The notes: generated from the letters alone by a model not told the origin. Shown: positions 43,193 to 54,033, counted from the stretch's first letter. The stretch: DNA of 64,000 nucleotides from RUG12519 sp045649685 (GCA_045649685.1 JAZRQJ010000011.1:55257-119256), one strand, 5' to 3'. Translations and numbers: made by a program.

Positions 43193-46100
43193 ATGGTGAA
43201 TGTCAAGCCCGTAGAAATGGGAAAAACCACAAGAATGAGTTTTGCAAGGATCAACGAAGTGTTGAGTATGCCTAATCTTATTGAGGTTCAAAAAAATTCA
43301 TATGAATGGTTTGTTAAATGTGGTCTTAAGGAAGTGTTTAGAGATGCTTCGTGTATATCAGATCATTCGGGTAATTTATTCCTTGAATTTGTAGATTATC
43401 GTTTTGATTCCGAACCTAAATACGACATAATGGAATGTAAGGAACGTGATGCTAACTACGCTGTTCCGCTTCGTGTTAAAGTTCGCTTGAAAAATATGGA
43501 GACTGGTGAGATTAAAGAACAAGAAATATTTATGGGAGATTTTCCGCTAATGACTCCTAGTGGAACTTTCATTATTAATGGAGCAGAACGTGTTATAGTT
43601 TCTCAGTTGGTTCGTTCGCCGGGTATTTATTATAGTAGTGAATATGATAAAGTCGGAAAGAAGAAGTTTTCTACAACGGTAATTCCTAACAGGGGTGCTT
43701 GGTTGGAATTTGAAACCGATTCTAATGATATTTGTTACGTTAGAATAGATAAAAATAGGAAGATACCAGTAACAGTTTTCTTGCGTGCCTTATTGATGGT
43801 TAAAGATGTTTGTGAAGATGGAGAAGATGTTTTTACTAATTTTAATGGAGTAGATCAAGAAATTTATGATATTTTTGGCGAGGATAAACGTATAGCTCAA
43901 ACTATAACAGATAAGGATAATACTAAAAACGGAGAGGAAGCTTTACTCGAAGTATATAGAAAGCTCAGACCGGGTGAGCCACCAACTATCGATTCTGCTG
44001 TTACTCATATTAGAAACTTGTTTTTCGATGAAAGACGTTACGATTTGTCTCGTGTTGGTAGATATAAATATAACAAAAAACTTTCCATTGGTTATAGGAT
44101 TGCTGGCCAAAAGCTTGCTCAGCCAGTTGTTGATGAGTTAACTGGTGAAATTTTAGCTGATGCTGGTGAGATTTTAACTAAAGAAAAGGCAATATCTATA
44201 GAAAAAGCAGGAATTTCTGTTGTTTATGTGGATGTTGATGGAGATATAGTTAAAGTTATTTCTAACGGTATGGTTGACATAACTGATTTTGTTGACATAG
44301 ATCCAAAAGAGTACGATATACATGAAAAAGTTAGATATAATGTTTTACGTGCACTCATGGAGCAATATACTGATGAAGAAGAATTAAAGGAAGCAATTAA
44401 AGATAATGTTGATAAGTTGGTTCCTAAATATATAATAAAAGATGATATTTTTGCTTCAATAAATTACATAAATTGTTTGGCTAAAAATGTTGGAGTAATA
44501 GATGATATAGATCATTTAGGAAACAGGCGTATTAGAAGTGTTGGAGAATTATTGCAAAACCAATTCCGTATAGGATTTTCTAGAATGGAACGTGTTATTC
44601 GTGAACGTATGACACTTCAAGCACAGGATTCTGATGTTATAACTCCACAGGCTTTGATAAATATTCGTCCGGTTGTTGCGGCTATAAAAGAATTTTTTGG
44701 TTCTTCCCCTCTTTCTCAGTTTATGGATCAGACAAACCCATTGGCAGAATTGACGCATAAACGTCGTTTGTCTGCGCTTGGACCAGGCGGTCTTTCACGT
44801 GATAGAGCTGGATTTGAGGTTCGAGACGTTCATTATTCACATTATGGTAGAATGTGTCCTATTGAAACACCTGAAGGGCCTAACATCGGATTGATATCAT
44901 ACTTAGCATCTTTTGCAAGACTAAATGAGTATGGATTTATTGAGGCTCCATACAGGCGTGTTGATAAAGAAACGGGAACAGTAACCGATGAAGTTGTATA
45001 TATGACAGCTGATATTGAAGATAATTATGTTGTAGCACAGGCTAATGAGCCGCTAACTGAAGATAGTAAATTCGAAAGACCTCGTGTTAATGCTAGATGT
45101 CGTGACCAGATTTTGGAAATTGAACGTGAAGCAGTTGACTTTATGGATGTTTCACCTAAGATGGTTGTTTCTATTGCGACTGCTATGATTCCTTTCTTGG
45201 AAAACGACGACGCAAACCGTGCTTTGATGGGTGCTAACATGCAACGTCAGGCTGTGCCTTTGCTTAAAACTGAGGCTCCAATTGTTGGAACAGGAATGGA
45301 ATATAAGGCTGCTGTCGACTCGGGTGTTGTTGTTACGTCTGATGTTGATGGAATTGTATCTTCGGTTTCTGGAGATAAAATTGTTGTTACAGATGATCAA
45401 AATGTTAAGCATGAATATAAATTGATAAAATTTGCTCGTTCTAACCAGAGCACATGTGTAAACCAAAGACCTATAGTTAATAGGGGAGATAAGGTTACTA
45501 AAGGTCAGGTTATTGCTGATGGACCTGCTACTGATCAGGGTGAAATTAGTTTAGGAAAGAATGCATTGATTGGATTTATGACATGGGAAGGTTATAACTA
45601 TGAAGATGCTGTTTTGATTAATGAAAATATAGTTAGAGATGATGTTTATACTTCAATTCACATTGAAAAATATGAATGTCAAACTAGAGATACAAAGCTC
45701 GGACCTGAAGAGATTACTAGAGAAATTCCTAATGTTGGTGAGGATTCTTTAAAGAATCTTGATGAAAACGGAATAATTAGAATTGGTGCTGAAGTTAGAT
45801 CTGGAGATATTTTGGTTGGAAAGGTTACTCCTAAAGGTGAAACAGAGCTAACTGCGGAAGAACGTTTGCTTAGAGCTATTTTTGGAGAAAAAGCAAGAGA
45901 AGTTCGTGATACATCACTTCGTGTTCCTCACGGAGAATACGGTATAGTAAAAGACATAAAAGTGTTTACTAGAGAAAATTCTGACGAACTTTCGCCTGGT
46001 GTTAATATGGTTGTTCGTTGCTATATTATTCAAAAACGTAAGATAAGCGTTGGAGATAAGATGGCTGGACGTCATGGAAACAAGGGTGTTGTTTCGAGAA

Positions 46101-46927
46101 TTTTGCCACAAGAAGATATGCCATTCTTGCCTAATGGTAGACCGCTTGATATTGTTCTTAATCCTTTGGGTGTTCCTTCTCGAATGAATATAGGACAGGT
46201 TTTGGAAGTTCATCTTGGAATGGCTGCTAAATCGTTGGGTTGGAAAGTTGCAACTCCAGTTTTCGATGGAGCTAGAGAGTCTGATGTTAGAGAGCTTTTG
46301 AAAGAAGCTGGACTTCGTGAAGATGGTAAAACAATATTATATGATGGTAGAACAGGAGAACCGTTTGATAATCCTGTAACTGTTGGATATATGTACTTCT
46401 TGAAGCTACATCACTTGGTTGATGACAAAATACATGCTAGATCTACTGGTCCATACTCATTGGTAACACAGCAGCCTCTGGGGGGAAAAGCTCAATTTGG
46501 TGGACAGAGATTCGGAGAAATGGAAGTTTGGGCTTTGGAAGCATATGGTGCAGCATATACTCTACAAGAAATTTTGACAGTTAAGTCGGATGATATAGTG
46601 GGTAGGGTAAAAACATATGAAGCAATTGTTAAAGGTAAGAATATACCTACACCAGGAGCTCCAGAAGCATTTCGTGTTTTGATTAAAGAATTGCAATCTT
46701 TGGCATTAAATATAAAAATTTTAGATAGCAATAATAATGAAGTAAACTTAAAAGAAACTTTGGAATCTGATGATAGCATGGGATTAGTAACTCATGAAGA
46801 AGAGAATACATTTGTTGAAGCAGAGGGCGCTGTGGATGGTTTTGGTATTAGTGAGCCTGAAGTCGGTGGAGAGTTTGAACAAGCTGTAGATTTAGACGGA
46901 GAATATGATAGTAATTATGAATCTTAG
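43193..46927 (+). CDS. rpoB: RNA polymerase beta subunit
   Basis: The 1244-residue beta subunit forms half of the transcription active centre and binds rifampicin. ATG 43193 follows GGAGG. Seen: KTTRMSFARINEVLSMPNLI at the N-terminus; the rifampicin pocket FMDQTNPLAELTHKRRLSAL and GPGGLSRDRAGFEVRDVH, with the usual sensitive-type Asp, His and Ser; METP region CPIETPEGPNIGL; GDKMAGRHGNKGVVS and QPLGGKAQFGGQRFGEMEVW near the C-terminus. The tail after 1190 is acidic and not conserved. It is first in a rpoB-rpoC operon (80-base gap) under its own consensus promoter, without rplJL upstream. Confidence 0.98.
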   Translation: MVNVKPVEMGKTTRMSFARINEVLSMPNLIEVQKNSYEWFVKCGLKEVFRDASCISDHSGNLFLEFVDYRFDSEPKYDIMECKERDANYAVPLRVKVRLKNMETGEIKEQEIFMGDFPLMTPSGTFIINGAERVIVSQLVRSPGIYYSSEYDKVGKKKFSTTVIPNRGAWLEFETDSNDICYVRIDKNRKIPVTVFLRALLMVKDVCEDGEDVFTNFNGVDQEIYDIFGEDKRIAQTITDKDNTKNGEEALLEVYRKLRPGEPPTIDSAVTHIRNLFFDERRYDLSRVGRYKYNKKLSIGYRIAGQKLAQPVVDELTGEILADAGEILTKEKAISIEKAGISVVYVDVDGDIVKVISNGMVDITDFVDIDPKEYDIHEKVRYNVLRALMEQYTDEEELKEAIKDNVDKLVPKYIIKDDIFASINYINCLAKNVGVIDDIDHLGNRRIRSVGELLQNQFRIGFSRMERVIRERMTLQAQDSDVITPQALINIRPVVAAIKEFFGSSPLSQFMDQTNPLAELTHKRRLSALGPGGLSRDRAGFEVRDVHYSHYGRMCPIETPEGPNIGLISYLASFARLNEYGFIEAPYRRVDKETGTVTDEVVYMTADIEDNYVVAQANEPLTEDSKFERPRVNARCRDQILEIEREAVDFMDVSPKMVVSIATAMIPFLENDDANRALMGANMQRQAVPLLKTEAPIVGTGMEYKAAVDSGVVVTSDVDGIVSSVSGDKIVVTDDQNVKHEYKLIKFARSNQSTCVNQRPIVNRGDKVTKGQVIADGPATDQGEISLGKNALIGFMTWEGYNYEDAVLINENIVRDDVYTSIHIEKYECQTRDTKLGPEEITREIPNVGEDSLKNLDENGIIRIGAEVRSGDILVGKVTPKGETELTAEERLLRAIFGEKAREVRDTSLRVPHGEYGIVKDIKVFTRENSDELSPGVNMVVRCYIIQKRKISVGDKMAGRHGNKGVVSRILPQEDMPFLPNGRPLDIVLNPLGVPSRMNIGQVLEVHLGMAAKSLGWKVATPVFDGARESDVRELLKEAGLREDGKTILYDGRTGEPFDNPVTVGYMYFLKLHHLVDDKIHARSTGPYSLVTQQPLGGKAQFGGQRFGEMEVWALEAYGAAYTLQEILTVKSDDIVGRVKTYEAIVKGKNIPTPGAPEAFRVLIKELQSLALNIKILDSNNNEVNLKETLESDDSMGLVTHEEENTFVEAEGAVDGFGISEPEVGGEFEQAVDLDGEYDSNYES

Positions 46928-47007
46928 ATAAAGTGCAGTGAGGGATATTAATTTAGATTATTATTTATCATTGTTAGTTTGTAATATTTGTTCTAGGAGG
47001 ACTCTAT

Positions 47008-50000
47008 ATGGAGTTTAATGTTTTTAATTCAATAAAGATAGATTTGGCTTCACCGGAGCAGATTCGAAACTGGTCTTATGGAGAGGTTACGAGGCCAGAG
47101 ACTATAAATTATCGTACACTGAAGCCAGAAAAAGATGGACTTTTTTGTGAACGCATTTTTGGTCCTACAAAAGATTGGGAATGTAATTGTGGAAAATATA
47201 AAAGATTAAGATATAAAGGAAAAGTATGTGAAAGATGTGGAGTTGAGGTTACAAGGTCTAGTGTAAGGCGTGAGCGCATGGGACACATAGAGCTTGCAGC
47301 TCCGGTTTCGCATATTTGGTATTTTAAGGGTATACCTTCTCGTATAGGATTGCTTTTGGATATTTCTCCGCGCAGATTGGAAGAAGTTCTATATTTTGTT
47401 AAGTATATTGTTACAGATCCGGGCGACACTGTTTTGGAGCGTGGACAAATACTGAGCGAAAAAGAATATGATGATATGTATGAGCGCTATGAGAATGATT
47501 TTAAGGCAGCTATGGGTGCAGAGGCAATAAAGGAACTTTTAAAAGATATTGATTTTGACAAATTGCTCGAAGAGTTGAAAGAAGAAATTTCAAACTCAAA
47601 AGGACAAAAAAGAGTAAAAGCTGTTAGAAGATATGATGTTGCTAAAGCATTTGCTACAAGTGGAAATAAACCAGAATGGATGATTTTGGATGTTATTCCT
47701 GTTGTTCCACCCGATATTAGACCTATGGTTCAATTAGATGGTGGTAGATTTGCAACGTCAGATTTGAATGACTTATATAGAAGAGTTATTAACAGAAATA
47801 ATAGACTTAAAAGATTGTTGGAACTTAGAGCACCTGACATAATCGTTAGAAATGAAAAGAGAATGCTCCAAGAGGCTGTTGACGCTTTAATAGATAATGG
47901 AAGAAGAGGAAGATCTGTTGCTGGACCAAACAATAGACCTTTAAAATCACTTTCAGATATGTTGAAAGGTAAGCAAGGACGCTTCAGACAAAATTTGTTG
48001 GGAAAACGTGTTGACTATTCTGGACGTTCTGTTATCGTTGTTGGACCAGAATTGAAAATGTATCAATGTGGTTTGCCTAAGGAAATGGCTCTTGAATTGT
48101 TTAAACCTTTTGTTATGAAAAAATTAGTTGAAAAAGGCGTTGCTTCTAACATAAAGAGTGCACGTAAGATGGTTGAAAGAGGAAAAACAGAAGTTTGGGA
48201 TTCTTTAGAAACAGTAATTAAAGGACATCCTGTTCTTTTGAACCGTGCGCCGACGTTGCACCGTTTAGGAATTCAAGCTTTTGAACCTGTGTTAGTTGAA
48301 GGAAAAGCTTTGAAATTGCATCCATTGGTATGTACGGCATATAATGCGGACTTTGACGGAGACCAAATGGCGGTTCACGTTCCTTTGTCTGCTGAAGCTC
48401 AAGCAGAAGCTAGATTTTTGATGTTGGCAGCAAACAACTTGCTCAAACCTTCTGATGGTAAACCGGTTACTGTGCCAACTCAGGATATGGTTTTAGGTTC
48501 ATATTATCTTACAATTACTAAAGAAGGCGAGAAAGGTGAAGGAAAAGTTTTTCGTGATTTTGATGAAGCAATTATGGCTTATAGCGAAGGCTATGTAACA
48601 CTTCATGCTTTGATTCGTGTTAGAGTTTCTAAATATGTTAATGGTAAGAAACGTAGTAAGATTATAGAAACTACTGTTGGAAGAATTATATTCAATCAAC
48701 CAATACCACAAGATTTAGGTTTTGTTGATAGAACTAATGAAGACGAAATGTTTAATCTTGAGATAAACTTTAAGGTAGGAAAGAAGCAATTAGAAAAAAT
48801 AGTTTCTATATGCATAGATGTGCATGGAGTTGCTACTACATCTGAAGTTTTAGATAAAATAAAGGCTCAAGGTTTTAAATATTCAACTAAAGGGGCTATA
48901 ACTGTTGCTGTTAGTGACGCGGTTATTCCTCCACAAAAAGAAGAATATTTGAAAGAAGCAGATGAGAAAATTTCCAACATTATAAAGCAGTATAGAAGAG
49001 GATTAATTTCTAACGATGAAAGATATGCTTTAGTTATTGATGTTTGGGATAAGACAACTAAAAAAGTTTCAGATGCACTTACTGAAAACCTTGATAACTA
49101 CAACCCAATATTCATGATGGCTGATTCTGGAGCTCGTGGATCTATAAATCAGATTAGGCAGCTGGCTGGAATGCGTGGGTTGATTGCGAACGCATCGGGA
49201 ACAACTATTGAAATTCCAATTAAGGCTAACTATCGTGAGGGATTGAATATTCTAGAATACTTTATTTCATCTCGTGGTGCTAGAAAGGGACTTGCAGATA
49301 CTGCTCTGCGTACGGCAGACTCTGGATATTTGACACGTCGTTTGGTTGATGTTGCTCAAGAAGTAATTATTCGTGAACATGATTGTGGTGTTGATCATGG
49401 AATTGAAGTTTATGAAATTTGTGACGGAAACGAAATGATTGAACCATTAGAAGAAAGATTAGTTGGAAGATATTTATGCGAGAACTTAATGCATCCTGAA
49501 ACTGGCCAATTATTAATGTCTAAAAGCAGATTGATTACTAATGATGATGCAAAGAGAATAGTTGAAGCCGGTGTTAAGAGAGTTGAAATAAGATCTATTT
49601 TGACTTGTGAAGCGAAATCTGGAATATGTGCTAAGTGTTACGGATCTAACCTTGCAAGAAACGATACTGTTGCTATTGGAGAAGCTGTTGGAACAATTGC
49701 AGCTCAGTCAATTGGTGAGCCAGGAACTCAGCTTACAATGAGAACGTTCCATACTGGGGGTATTGCTTCTGCAGAGGATATTACACAGGGATTGCCTAGG
49801 GTTGAAGAGTTGTTTGAAGGCAGAAGACCTAAGTATTCTTCTATAACATCTGAAATTGGTGGTAAAGTTAGAATTGAAGAAATTAAAAATACCAGACATA
49901 TATTTGTTACAGATGATGAAGGACAAGAAAAAGATTATAGCATTCCATTTGGATTTAGAATTAAAGTTGAGGATGGAGCTGAAATAGAAGCTGGAGATCC

Positions 50001-50520
50001 ATTAACTGAAGGACCTATTAATCCACATGATGTCTTGATGGTTAAAGGAGAAAAGGCTGTTCAAAATTATCTTATTTCTGAAGTTCAAAAGACTTATAGG
50101 TTGCAGGGTGTTGATATTAACGATAAGCACATTGAGGTTATTGTTCGTCAGATGATGAGAAAAGTTAGAATATCTGATGCTGGTAGCAGTAGTTTTGTTA
50201 GTGGAACTTATATTGAACGCAGCGATTTGAGAAAAGCTCTTGCAGAATTAAAAGCTAAAGAGGCTGCAGGTGAAAATGTTAAATATCCTACATGGGAGCC
50301 TATTTTGTTAGGAATAACTAAAGCTTCTTTAACTACTGATAGTTTCCTATCTGCTGCTTCGTTCCAGGAAACAACGCGTGTTTTAACTGACGCGGCTATA
50401 AAAGGTAAGATTGACCCATTGACGGGATTGAAAGAGAACGTTATAATTGGTAAATTGATCCCTGCTGGAACAGGAGTTTCTTGCTATCAAAATGTTGATA
50501 TAACTAAAGCTAGTTATTAG
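47008..50520 (+). CDS. rpoC: RNA polymerase beta' subunit
   Basis: The 1170-residue beta' subunit. ATG 47008 follows CTAGGAGG. Seen in order: zinc-binding CNCGKYKRLRYKGKVCERCG; the rudder/lid region; the catalytic NADFDGDQMAVHVPLSAEAQ, whose three Asp bind Mg2+; bridge helix and trigger loop region (GARGSINQIRQLAGMRGLIA and QSIGEPGTQLTMRTFHTGG); second zinc site CEAKSGICAKCYG. The length fits Clostridia, without the long insertions of Proteobacteria. It is cotranscribed with rpoB, and rpsL follows after 192 bases and a separate promoter. Confidence 0.98.
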   Translation: MEFNVFNSIKIDLASPEQIRNWSYGEVTRPETINYRTLKPEKDGLFCERIFGPTKDWECNCGKYKRLRYKGKVCERCGVEVTRSSVRRERMGHIELAAPVSHIWYFKGIPSRIGLLLDISPRRLEEVLYFVKYIVTDPGDTVLERGQILSEKEYDDMYERYENDFKAAMGAEAIKELLKDIDFDKLLEELKEEISNSKGQKRVKAVRRYDVAKAFATSGNKPEWMILDVIPVVPPDIRPMVQLDGGRFATSDLNDLYRRVINRNNRLKRLLELRAPDIIVRNEKRMLQEAVDALIDNGRRGRSVAGPNNRPLKSLSDMLKGKQGRFRQNLLGKRVDYSGRSVIVVGPELKMYQCGLPKEMALELFKPFVMKKLVEKGVASNIKSARKMVERGKTEVWDSLETVIKGHPVLLNRAPTLHRLGIQAFEPVLVEGKALKLHPLVCTAYNADFDGDQMAVHVPLSAEAQAEARFLMLAANNLLKPSDGKPVTVPTQDMVLGSYYLTITKEGEKGEGKVFRDFDEAIMAYSEGYVTLHALIRVRVSKYVNGKKRSKIIETTVGRIIFNQPIPQDLGFVDRTNEDEMFNLEINFKVGKKQLEKIVSICIDVHGVATTSEVLDKIKAQGFKYSTKGAITVAVSDAVIPPQKEEYLKEADEKISNIIKQYRRGLISNDERYALVIDVWDKTTKKVSDALTENLDNYNPIFMMADSGARGSINQIRQLAGMRGLIANASGTTIEIPIKANYREGLNILEYFISSRGARKGLADTALRTADSGYLTRRLVDVAQEVIIREHDCGVDHGIEVYEICDGNEMIEPLEERLVGRYLCENLMHPETGQLLMSKSRLITNDDAKRIVEAGVKRVEIRSILTCEAKSGICAKCYGSNLARNDTVAIGEAVGTIAAQSIGEPGTQLTMRTFHTGGIASAEDITQGLPRVEELFEGRRPKYSSITSEIGGKVRIEEIKNTRHIFVTDDEGQEKDYSIPFGFRIKVEDGAEIEAGDPLTEGPINPHDVLMVKGEKAVQNYLISEVQKTYRLQGVDINDKHIEVIVRQMMRKVRISDAGSSSFVSGTYIERSDLRKALAELKAKEAAGENVKYPTWEPILLGITKASLTTDSFLSAASFQETTRVLTDAAIKGKIDPLTGLKENVIIGKLIPAGTGVSCYQNVDITKASY

Positions 50521-50599
50521 CCAAATAGTTTAGTATTTTGTGTTAGGGTGTAGTTTTTATGGTTGTTGTAAGTAATTTTAATGCCATAATTATACACTC

Positions 50600-50629
50600 T
50601 TGACATGATTACTATTAAAATGATATAAT
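50600..50629 (+). promoter_or_regulatory. Promoter of the rpsL-rpsG-fusA-tuf group
   Basis: TTGACA (50600-50605), an 18-base spacer and TATAAT (50624-50629), about 80 bases before rpsL. Confidence 0.75.
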
Positions 50630-50712
50630 TTTATTGGTTTGTTTTCACAAAATTTTTGTGTTAAACATATACACTGAGCTTTTGCTCACAAAATTGAATA
50701 AGGAGGTGCCAT

Positions 50713-51132
50713 ATGCCAACTTTTAACCAGCTTGTACGTAAAGGAAGAAAAGAAAAGACTTCTAAATCTAATGCCCCAGCTCTTGGAAAGAATTATAACT
50801 CTATGAAGAAAATATCAGTAGATCATAATTCTCCACAAAAGCGTGGTGTATGTACTGCAGTTAGAACTATGACTCCAAAGAAACCAAACTCAGCTCTTAG
50901 AAAGGTTGCTAGGGTTCGTCTTTCTAACGGAATCGAAGTTACATCTTATATTCCTGGTGAAGGACATAACTTACAGGAACATAGCGTTGTTTTGATTCGT
51001 GGTGGACGTGTTAAAGACTTGCCAGGTACACGTTATCATATCATACGTGGAACATTAGATTCGCAAGGAGTTGCGGACAGAAAACAGGCTCGTTCCAAGT
51101 ATGGATCGAAGCGTCCGAAGGCTGGAAAGTAA
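50713..51132 (+). CDS. rpsL: Ribosomal protein S12
   Basis: 139 residues of the 30S decoding-centre protein S12. PTFNQLVRKGRKEK starts it, TPKKPNSALRKVARVRLSNG holds the streptomycin-site Lys residues in wild-type form, and PGEGHNLQEHSVVLIRGGRV with DLPGTRYHIIRGTLD follows. The short basic spacer LGKNYNSMKKISVDHNSP after residue 25 is typical for Firmicutes. ATG 50713 follows AAGGAGG. First of the str-type operon. Confidence 0.98.
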   Translation: MPTFNQLVRKGRKEKTSKSNAPALGKNYNSMKKISVDHNSPQKRGVCTAVRTMTPKKPNSALRKVARVRLSNGIEVTSYIPGEGHNLQEHSVVLIRGGRVKDLPGTRYHIIRGTLDSQGVADRKQARSKYGSKRPKAGK

Positions 51133-51175
51133 GTGTAAGATTTTTATAGTAAATTTTACAGAAAAGTCCTAGCAT

Positions 51176-51235
51176 GTGGCCAGTTGGGTAATATATATTT
51201 TTGTTGAAATGAAGACATTTTTACCTAGTTGGCAC
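51176..51235 (+). promoter_or_regulatory. Hairpin in the rpsL-rpsG spacer, candidate S7 autoregulatory site
   Basis: GTGGCCAGTTGGGTAA (51176-51191) can pair with TTACCTAGTTGGCAC (51221-51235), about 15 pairs with three wobbles and one bulged G, around a 29-base loop. No T run follows, so it is not a terminator. In E. coli, S7 represses its own operon by binding the spacer between rpsL and rpsG; the 164-base spacer here is in the same place. Binding is inference. Confidence 0.55.
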
Positions 51236-51296
51236 AACGGGAGTTTCTACTTTCGAGTACCAGTGAATTCATCAATTTATGAAGGAGGGAAGAGAA

Positions 51297-51767
51297 GTGC
51301 CAAGAAGAGGGAAAATTGCAAAACGTGATGTTTTGCCAGATCCGCTTTATAAATCTAAACTTGTGACACGTCTTATAAATAGCATAATGCTTGATGGAAA
51401 AAAGGGTGTTGCACAGAAAATAGTTTATGGTGCATTTGATATTGTAAAAGAAAAATTAGATAGAGAACCGCTTGAGGCTTTCCAAGAAGCAATGGAAAAT
51501 ATAATGCCAGTGTTAGAAGTTAAAGCTCGTCGTGTTGGTGGTGCAACATATCAGGTTCCTATTGAAGTTCGTCCTGAGCGTAGACAAACATTGGGATTGC
51601 GTTGGATTACTTTGTATTCACGTCAGCGTAATGAAAGAACAATGAGAGAGCGTTTAGCGGCGGAAATAATCGATGCTCTTAATAATACAGGTGGTTCATG
51701 CAAAAAGCGTGAAGACACACATAAGATGGCTGAGGCAAATAAGGCATTTGCACATTACCGTTGGTAG
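51297..51767 (+). CDS. rpsG: Ribosomal protein S7
   Basis: The primary 16S-binding protein that organises the 30S head. The start is GTG 51297, about ten bases after GAAGGAGGG, which gives the universal N-terminus MPRRGKIAKRDVLPDPLY and the standard length of 156 residues; the longer frame from 51279 covers the ribosome-binding site. IMLDGKKGVAQKIVYGAFD and ARRVGGATYQVPIEVRPERR are diagnostic. fusA follows 145 bases later. Confidence 0.98.
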   Translation: MPRRGKIAKRDVLPDPLYKSKLVTRLINSIMLDGKKGVAQKIVYGAFDIVKEKLDREPLEAFQEAMENIMPVLEVKARRVGGATYQVPIEVRPERRQTLGLRWITLYSRQRNERTMRERLAAEIIDALNNTGGSCKKREDTHKMAEANKAFAHYRW

Positions 51768-51912
51768 TATTTTTATAGAGTGTCTTGAATTTATAGTTTA
51801 TATGTTTTTATTTGTAGTTTATTATGGAATTAATTTCTATAATAGCTGCAAATAATTTTTGAAGTTAAAAATAAAAGATGGTTAAAATACCATTAGTATT
51901 GAGGAGGAAATT

Positions 51913-54033
51913 ATGCCAAGAGACGTATCGTTACAGATGACCCGTAATATTGGTATAATGGCTCACATTGATGCTGGAAAAACAACTACTACTGAGCGTA
52001 TACTTTATTATACGGGAATAAATCGTAAGTTGGGAGAAACTCATGACGGTGCAGCAACGATGGACTGGATGGAGCAAGAGCAGGAACGTGGAATCACAAT
52101 TACATCTGCTGCTACCACTTGTTACTGGAGTCATACTGAGTTTTTAGGCGATCCAGGAATGATGAAAAAAAATAGACATCGTATCAACATAATAGATACT
52201 CCTGGACACGTTGACTTTACGGTTGAAGTTGAAAGATCACTAAGAGTTTTAGACGGTTCGGTAACTGTTTTTTGTGCAAAAGGTGGAGTTGAACCACAGT
52301 CTGAAACTGTTTGGCATCAGGCCGATAATTACGGAGTTCCCAGAATGGCTTATGTAAATAAGATGGATATTATGGGAGCAGATTTCTATAATGTTGTTAA
52401 AATGATGGAAGAGCGTTTGAAATGTAATGCAATTCCAATTCAACTTCCTATTGGAGCTGAAGATACTTTTAAGGGAATTATAGACCTTGTTAAAATGGAA
52501 GCAATTATATATGCAGACGATTTAGGTAAGGTTATGGATTCTACTGATATTCCTGACGATCTAAAAGATATAGCTGATGAATATCGTATGAAGTTGTTGG
52601 AAGCAGTTGCTGAAGTTGATGAAGATATTATGATGAAATATCTTGAGGGTGAAGAAATAAGTGTTGAGGAAATAAAGAAGGCTTTGAGAGTTGGAACAAT
52701 AGCTAATAAAATTGTTCCAGTAACTTGCGGAACATCATATAGAAATAAGGGTGTTCAGCCTTTGTTGGATGCAATCGTAGATTATATGCCATCTCCAATA
52801 GACATTCCACCTATCAAGGGAATAAATCCTAAAACTGATGAAGAAGAAGAAAGACCTTCTTCTGATACAGAACCTTTCTCAGCTCTTGCGTTTAAGATTG
52901 CAACAGACCCATTTGTTGGTAAATTGTGTTTCTTCCGTGTTTATTCTGGAAGCATTAAAGCAGGAACAAACGTTTATAATTCAGTTAAAGGTAACAATGA
53001 ACGTATTGGTAGAATATTGCAGATGCATTCTAACAATAGAACGGATATTGAGGAGGTTTTCGCAGGAGATATTGCCGCTGCAGTTGGACTTAAAAACACT
53101 GTAACTGGAGATACACTTTGCGATTCGCAACATCCAATCATTTTAGAGTCTATGGAATTCCCAGAACCTGTTATAAGTCTTGCAATTGAGCCAAAGACAA
53201 AAGCTGGTTCTGAAAAGATGGGAATTGCGTTGGGTAAACTTGCTGAAGAAGATCCAACATTTAGAACATATACAAATGAAGAAACAGGTCAGACTATAAT
53301 AGCTGGAATGGGTGAGCTTCATTTGGAGATTATTGTTGACCGTTTGCTTCGTGAGTTTAAGGTTGAAGCTAACGTTGGAGCACCTCAGGTTTCTTATAAA
53401 GAGACAATTAGACGTGAAGTTGATATTGATCATAAATATGCACGTCAGTCTGGTGGTAAGGGTCAATATGGTCATGTTAAAATTCATGTTGAGCCTAACG
53501 AGTCAGGTAAAGGATATGAGTTCATTAACAAGATTGTTGGAGGAGCAATTCCAAAAGAATACATTCCAGCAGTTGATGCCGGTATCCAAGGTGCTATGCA
53601 AGCAGGTATTTTGGCTGGATATCAGGTAGTTGACGTTAAGGTTACTTTGTATGATGGTTCATATCATGACGTTGACTCTTCTGAGATGGCATTTAAAATA
53701 GCTGGTTCTCAAGCATTTAAAGAAGCAATGAGAAAAGCAGATCCTGTAATTTTGGAACCAATAATGAAAGTTGTTGTTATTGTTCCAGAAGAATACATGG
53801 GAGATGTTATAGGAGACTTGAACTCTAGACGTGGTCAGGTTGAAGGAATGGAACCTAGAAATGGTTTGCAAGAGATAAAAGCAAATGTTCCTCTTTCTGA
53901 AATGTTTGGATATTCAAATGACTTGAGATCTAAAACACAGGGTAGAGGACAATATTCTATGGAGCCTAGCCATTACATTGAGGTTCCGAAGTCTATTTCT
54001 GAAAAGATTATGTCCGCTAGAGCAAAAAAATAA
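51913..54033 (+). CDS. fusA: Translation elongation factor G
   Basis: A 706-residue GTPase that drives ribosomal translocation. ATG 51913 follows GAGGAGG. G1 is AHIDAGKTTTTER, the switch I region has EQERGITITSAATT, G3 is DTPGHVDFTVEVERSL, G4 NKMD. Domain II to V motifs include VSYKETIRREVDIDHKYARQ and PIMKVVVIVPEEYMGDVIGD with LNSRRGQVEGME. Position 3' of rpsG is conserved. Full length and intact. Confidence 0.98.
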   Translation: MPRDVSLQMTRNIGIMAHIDAGKTTTTERILYYTGINRKLGETHDGAATMDWMEQEQERGITITSAATTCYWSHTEFLGDPGMMKKNRHRINIIDTPGHVDFTVEVERSLRVLDGSVTVFCAKGGVEPQSETVWHQADNYGVPRMAYVNKMDIMGADFYNVVKMMEERLKCNAIPIQLPIGAEDTFKGIIDLVKMEAIIYADDLGKVMDSTDIPDDLKDIADEYRMKLLEAVAEVDEDIMMKYLEGEEISVEEIKKALRVGTIANKIVPVTCGTSYRNKGVQPLLDAIVDYMPSPIDIPPIKGINPKTDEEEERPSSDTEPFSALAFKIATDPFVGKLCFFRVYSGSIKAGTNVYNSVKGNNERIGRILQMHSNNRTDIEEVFAGDIAAAVGLKNTVTGDTLCDSQHPIILESMEFPEPVISLAIEPKTKAGSEKMGIALGKLAEEDPTFRTYTNEETGQTIIAGMGELHLEIIVDRLLREFKVEANVGAPQVSYKETIRREVDIDHKYARQSGGKGQYGHVKIHVEPNESGKGYEFINKIVGGAIPKEYIPAVDAGIQGAMQAGILAGYQVVDVKVTLYDGSYHDVDSSEMAFKIAGSQAFKEAMRKADPVILEPIMKVVVIVPEEYMGDVIGDLNSRRGQVEGMEPRNGLQEIKANVPLSEMFGYSNDLRSKTQGRGQYSMEPSHYIEVPKSISEKIMSARAKK

